A stretch of 8,941 nucleotides of DNA from contig JAWPNA010000118.1 in the NCBI GenBank assembly GCA_045402695.1, forward strand, positions 1 through 8,941, in the 5' to 3' direction. Below are positions 6,859-8,941 of this stretch, piece by piece; the stretch's first letter is position 1; each line of letters starts with the position of its first letter. The notes beneath the pieces were generated by a model. It worked only from the letters and a program-made list of their open reading frames with translations, did not search any database and was not told the DNA's origin. Origin of the DNA: JAWPNA01 sp045402695. Its GTDB lineage: Bacteria > Acidobacteriota > Polarisedimenticolia > JACPZX01 > DASXTC01. The position numbers were made by a program, and so were the translations under genes.

Positions 6859-7008
6859 GTGCAACAGCGGGACGCCGCCCTCAAGCTGGAGGGCCGGTAC
6901 ACGGGGACACCGTGAGGGAGGCCGCCGTCCCGAAGTGCGAAGGTGACGAGGATGCGTACCGCCCACGGCCTCCGGGCCGCGATCGCCTACGCGCGGTGGA
7001 TGCAACGT
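6859..7008 (+). pseudogene. Broken small gene, copy B (in-frame TGA)
   Basis: From a GTG at 6859 the frame reads VQQRDAALKLEGRYTGTP and then TGA at 6913-6915. It continues in the same frame through SAKVTRMRTAHGLRAAIAYARW to about 7008. The TGA replaces an Arg present in copy A (AGG at 6108-6110); if the lost codon was CGA, one C-to-T change explains it. The A-type stop is absent here: the codon is TAC (Tyr). The end is also changed: A stops after RLAG, while B runs on through unrelated residues to a stop just after 7140. The two lesions differ, so the copies probably decayed separately. A GTG at 6943 could start a 65-residue peptide, but its C-terminal half (Arg- and Cys-rich) looks random. 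Confidence 0.52.
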
Positions 7009-7161
7009 GAACGCGTTAGCCTGAACCAGCGGAGAGCCCGAGCTCGGACCTGCTTGGTCTATTGGGCAATATCGCGATGCGAGAAGAGATGCTGCGAGCG
7101 GCAGAGAGTGCCCCGCCCGTCGCGGATTCGACTACCATGATCCGTGAACAAGCGTTGCGGA

Positions 7162-7178
7162 TCTCCTGGAGAGCTCTC
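7162..7178. promoter_or_regulatory. Overlapping dyads upstream of the dehydrogenase
   Basis: TCTCC-T-GGAGA (7162-7172) overlaps the perfect 10-base palindrome GAGAGCTCTC (7169-7178). The element ends 31 bases before the ATG. It could be an operator or a leader hairpin. No matching -35/-10 pair was found nearby, so the assignment is weak. Confidence 0.25.
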
Positions 7179-7209
7179 GTTCGGAAATCGTCACAGGGGG
7201 GAGGAACTC

Positions 7210-8244
7210 ATGAAGTCAATGTTTGTACGGTCGCCGAAGTCTGGGTTCGTCCTTGAGGAGCGTGACCGGCCCGAGCCGGGGCATGGTCAGATCCGGATCA
7301 AGGTCCTCGCTTGCGGGGTCTGCCATAGCGACCACCTGGTCACGGATGGTCTCTGGCCCGGCCTCCAGTTCCCGCGTGTCCCCGGTCACGAAGTGGCCGG
7401 TGTCGTGGATGCGTTGGGAGAAGGCGTGCAGCGCTTCCGGGTCGGCGATCGCGTCGGACTTGGATGGCACGGCGGCCACGACGGCACCTGCGATGTATGC
7501 CTGACCGGTCGATTCATCCACTGTCGCAACGCCAGGATCACTGGGATCTCGCTCGACGGCGGATACCAGGAGTACCTCGTCGCGGCGGAGGTTGCCTTCG
7601 CATCAATGCCCATGGGATTGGATTTCGCCGAAGCAGCACCGCTGTTGTGCGCCGGTCTGACCACCTTTAACGCACTGCGTAACTCGGGTGCCCGATCGGG
7701 CGATCTAGTCGCCATCCAGGGGCTCGGGGGACTCGGCCACCTCGGCGTCCAATATGCCCGTGCGATGGGGTTCGAGGTCGTGGCGATCTCCCGTGGCACC
7801 GACAAGGAGGAATTCGCCCACAAGCTGGGCGCTCACCACTACGTGGACTCGAATCGGAAGGACTTCGCTGATGCGATGGCGAGACTCGGTGGAGCCCATG
7901 TGATCCTGGCTACCGCACCGCACTCCAAATCAATCTCGGCGCTGGTCCCCGGGTTGGGTCTGGAGGGCTGCCTATTGATCGTTGCAGCCCCGTTCGAGCC
8001 GATCGAAATCGGCGCGATCGACCTGATCTCCCGTGACGCGCGTGTGCAGGGTTGGTCCTCTGGGACGGCGACCGACTCCACGGACGCCATGTCCTTTGCA
8101 GCGAAGCACGGTGTGCGCCCGATGATTGAGAGGTTCCCTCTGTCGGAGGCCTCTCACGCGGTCGATGCGATGACCAAGGGAACCGTGCGGTTCCGTGCGG
8201 TATTGGACATGAAGCTAGAGATGGGCGGTGGAAGCCACGGCTGA
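7210..8244 (+). CDS. Zinc-dependent alcohol dehydrogenase (MDR family)
   Basis: 344 residues, the normal length for a medium-chain zinc alcohol dehydrogenase, which interconverts alcohols and aldehydes or ketones with NAD(P). Start: ATG 7210 has GGAGG at 7200-7204; an in-frame GTG at 7144 would add 22 atypical residues and lacks a ribosome binding site. Catalytic zinc ligands are Cys38 in CGVCHSD, His60 in PGHE (with Glu61) and Cys147 in LLCAGLT. The structural zinc lobe is Cys94, Cys97 and Cys105 plus Asp91, where most relatives have a fourth Cys. The Rossmann fold has GLGGLGHLG at 171-179. The second strand ends in AISRG without the acidic residue that favours NAD, so NADP is likely; this is inference. 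GGYQEY (117-122) is typical of the family. The substrate cannot be told. A long leader containing copy B and a dyad precedes it; the secreted-protein gene at 8314 follows after 69 bases and may be co-transcribed. Confidence 0.93.
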   Translation: MKSMFVRSPKSGFVLEERDRPEPGHGQIRIKVLACGVCHSDHLVTDGLWPGLQFPRVPGHEVAGVVDALGEGVQRFRVGDRVGLGWHGGHDGTCDVCLTGRFIHCRNARITGISLDGGYQEYLVAAEVAFASMPMGLDFAEAAPLLCAGLTTFNALRNSGARSGDLVAIQGLGGLGHLGVQYARAMGFEVVAISRGTDKEEFAHKLGAHHYVDSNRKDFADAMARLGGAHVILATAPHSKSISALVPGLGLEGCLLIVAAPFEPIEIGAIDLISRDARVQGWSSGTATDSTDAMSFAAKHGVRPMIERFPLSEASHAVDAMTKGTVRFRAVLDMKLEMGGGSHG

Positions 8245-8313
8245 CCGCTGCGTGCCGGGCAGCGCAGGAACTTGCACGAGCCTGAGATGAGACAGCCGGA
8301 AGGAGGAAACGCC

Positions 8314-8941
8314 ATGAGAGACCGGTCGCTGGGAGTCTCGTTCTGCCTCGTGCTGTTGTCTGTGGCGACTGTGGTCCCCGGGGAGGAAGAGACTGACGGG
8401 CGGGCCTCGTTCGTCAGGAGTTTCGTTGAGGCGCTCAACGGCCGGAACCCGGGCAAGCAGAAGGACCTCTTGCACCCGAGATCGCTTGGATGCACCAACG
8501 GTCCGGCCGTCTCCTTCTTCGACGAGATGTTCTCGCCCCGAATCAAGCCCCCCGTGCCAGAGGACTACCAGTGGGAGCTCACCCAGGTTGCACCGGGCAC
8601 TCAGCCGCTGTTCGCAGACAGGTTCAACTATTCAGTTCTCCCGACTCACCTTCTGCAAGTGGACTTCGAGTCGGCCCCCAACAACAGTACCACCTTCCTC
8701 GTTCAGCTCGCTCGGGAAGGTGATCGGTGGTACGTGGTGGCAGCCTGCCCGAAGCCTGAGACGGCGGCCGCTGCAGAGGCAGCCAGGCAGGCCAGGGTCA
8801 AGCGTGCAGAGAGGGTCCGTGAGCTCGCCGCGAGCCTCAAGCCGCAACTGAGAGAAACCGTACTGAGGCTCGTGAGGGAGGGCCGGAAGGTCGACGCGAT
8901 CATGGAGTACCAGAAGGCTTCTGAGGAGGACTTGGCGACAG
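8314..8941 (+). CDS. Secreted protein of unknown function, 3' end beyond the window
   Basis: The frame is open from ATG 8314 to the last base (209 complete codons, no stop), so the gene continues outside. AAGGAGG at 8300-8306, seven bases before the ATG, is the best ribosome binding site in the window. The start MRDRSLGVSFCLVLLSVATV is a signal peptide, with likely cleavage near VVPG-EE. A compact domain follows (about 30-150) beginning RASFVRSFVEALNGRNPGKQ and containing LLHPRSLGC; it ends with the strands TTFLVQLAREGDRWYVVAACP, which resemble the end of an NTF2-like or DUF4878-type fold, though I cannot confirm that. A charged, Ala-rich helix (about 152-205) with many Arg, Glu and Lys residues is next and could be a coiled coil. 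There is no recognisable catalytic motif. It may share a transcript with the dehydrogenase upstream. Confidence 0.83.
   Translation, partial: MRDRSLGVSFCLVLLSVATVVPGEEETDGRASFVRSFVEALNGRNPGKQKDLLHPRSLGCTNGPAVSFFDEMFSPRIKPPVPEDYQWELTQVAPGTQPLFADRFNYSVLPTHLLQVDFESAPNNSTTFLVQLAREGDRWYVVAACPKPETAAAAEAARQARVKRAERVRELAASLKPQLRETVLRLVREGRKVDAIMEYQKASEEDLAT

Noticed and set aside
6093..6915. Stop-codon recoding (TAG and TGA read as amino acids) in copies A and B
   Set aside because: The two stops are different codons at different positions, TGA is used as a normal terminator by neighbouring genes, and no recoding hairpin is evident; decay is simpler.
7144..7209. GTG start extending the dehydrogenase by 22 residues
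   Set aside because: No ribosome binding site precedes it, the added residues are atypical of the family, and ATG 7210 has GGAGG at a proper distance.
1..8941. CRISPR arrays, tRNA or rRNA genes, transposases, integrases or toxin-antitoxin genes
   Set aside because: I looked on both strands and saw no regularly spaced repeats, no cloverleaf-like segments and no characteristic catalytic motifs.

Overview
The window is GC-rich, genic DNA from a bacterium. It carries six protein-coding genes, all on the + strand. There are no tRNA, rRNA, CRISPR or transposase genes. The gene mix (a secreted gametolysin-like metalloprotease with Ig-like tails, a large MASE1/PAS/GAF/GGDEF sensor, small secreted proteins of unknown function and a zinc alcohol dehydrogenase) suits an environmental Acidobacteriota- or Myxococcota-like organism. 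That placement is an impression, because no phylogenetic marker is present.

Layout. 1-1299: the 3' part of a secreted M11-type metalloprotease, followed by a perfect 11-bp hairpin. 1300-1561: an intergenic stretch with that hairpin and a possible promoter whose -35 box is TTGACA. 1562-4780: a 1072-residue membrane diguanylate cyclase with MASE1, three PAS domains, a GAF domain and a GGEEF catalytic domain. 4781-5283: 503 bases without a gene, ending in an 8-bp inverted repeat just ahead of the next gene. 5284-5988: a secreted protein of unknown function with a possible fibronectin-III-like C-terminus. 5989-6281: holds a broken copy (A) of a small gene. 6282-6845: a membrane protein with about five helices. 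6846-7209: holds a second broken copy (B) of the same small gene, then the leader of the next gene. 7210-8244: a zinc-dependent alcohol dehydrogenase. 8314-8941: the start of a secreted protein of unknown function that runs off the window.

The genes do not form an obvious single pathway. The gaps are long and several genes have their own leaders, so most are probably transcribed separately. The last two (70-base gap, strong ribosome binding site) could be co-transcribed. The protease, the 5284 product and the 8314 product are all exported or likely exported. The cyclase would couple a membrane or ligand signal to cyclic di-GMP, but nothing here links it to a specific neighbour.

The most unusual feature is the pair of related fragments A (6051-6206) and B (6859-7008). 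They align without gaps over about 43 codons in the same strand and frame. Each carries one in-frame stop, at a different position (TAG in A, TGA in B), and together they bracket the membrane-protein gene. They look like two independently decayed copies of a dispersed small gene or repeat.
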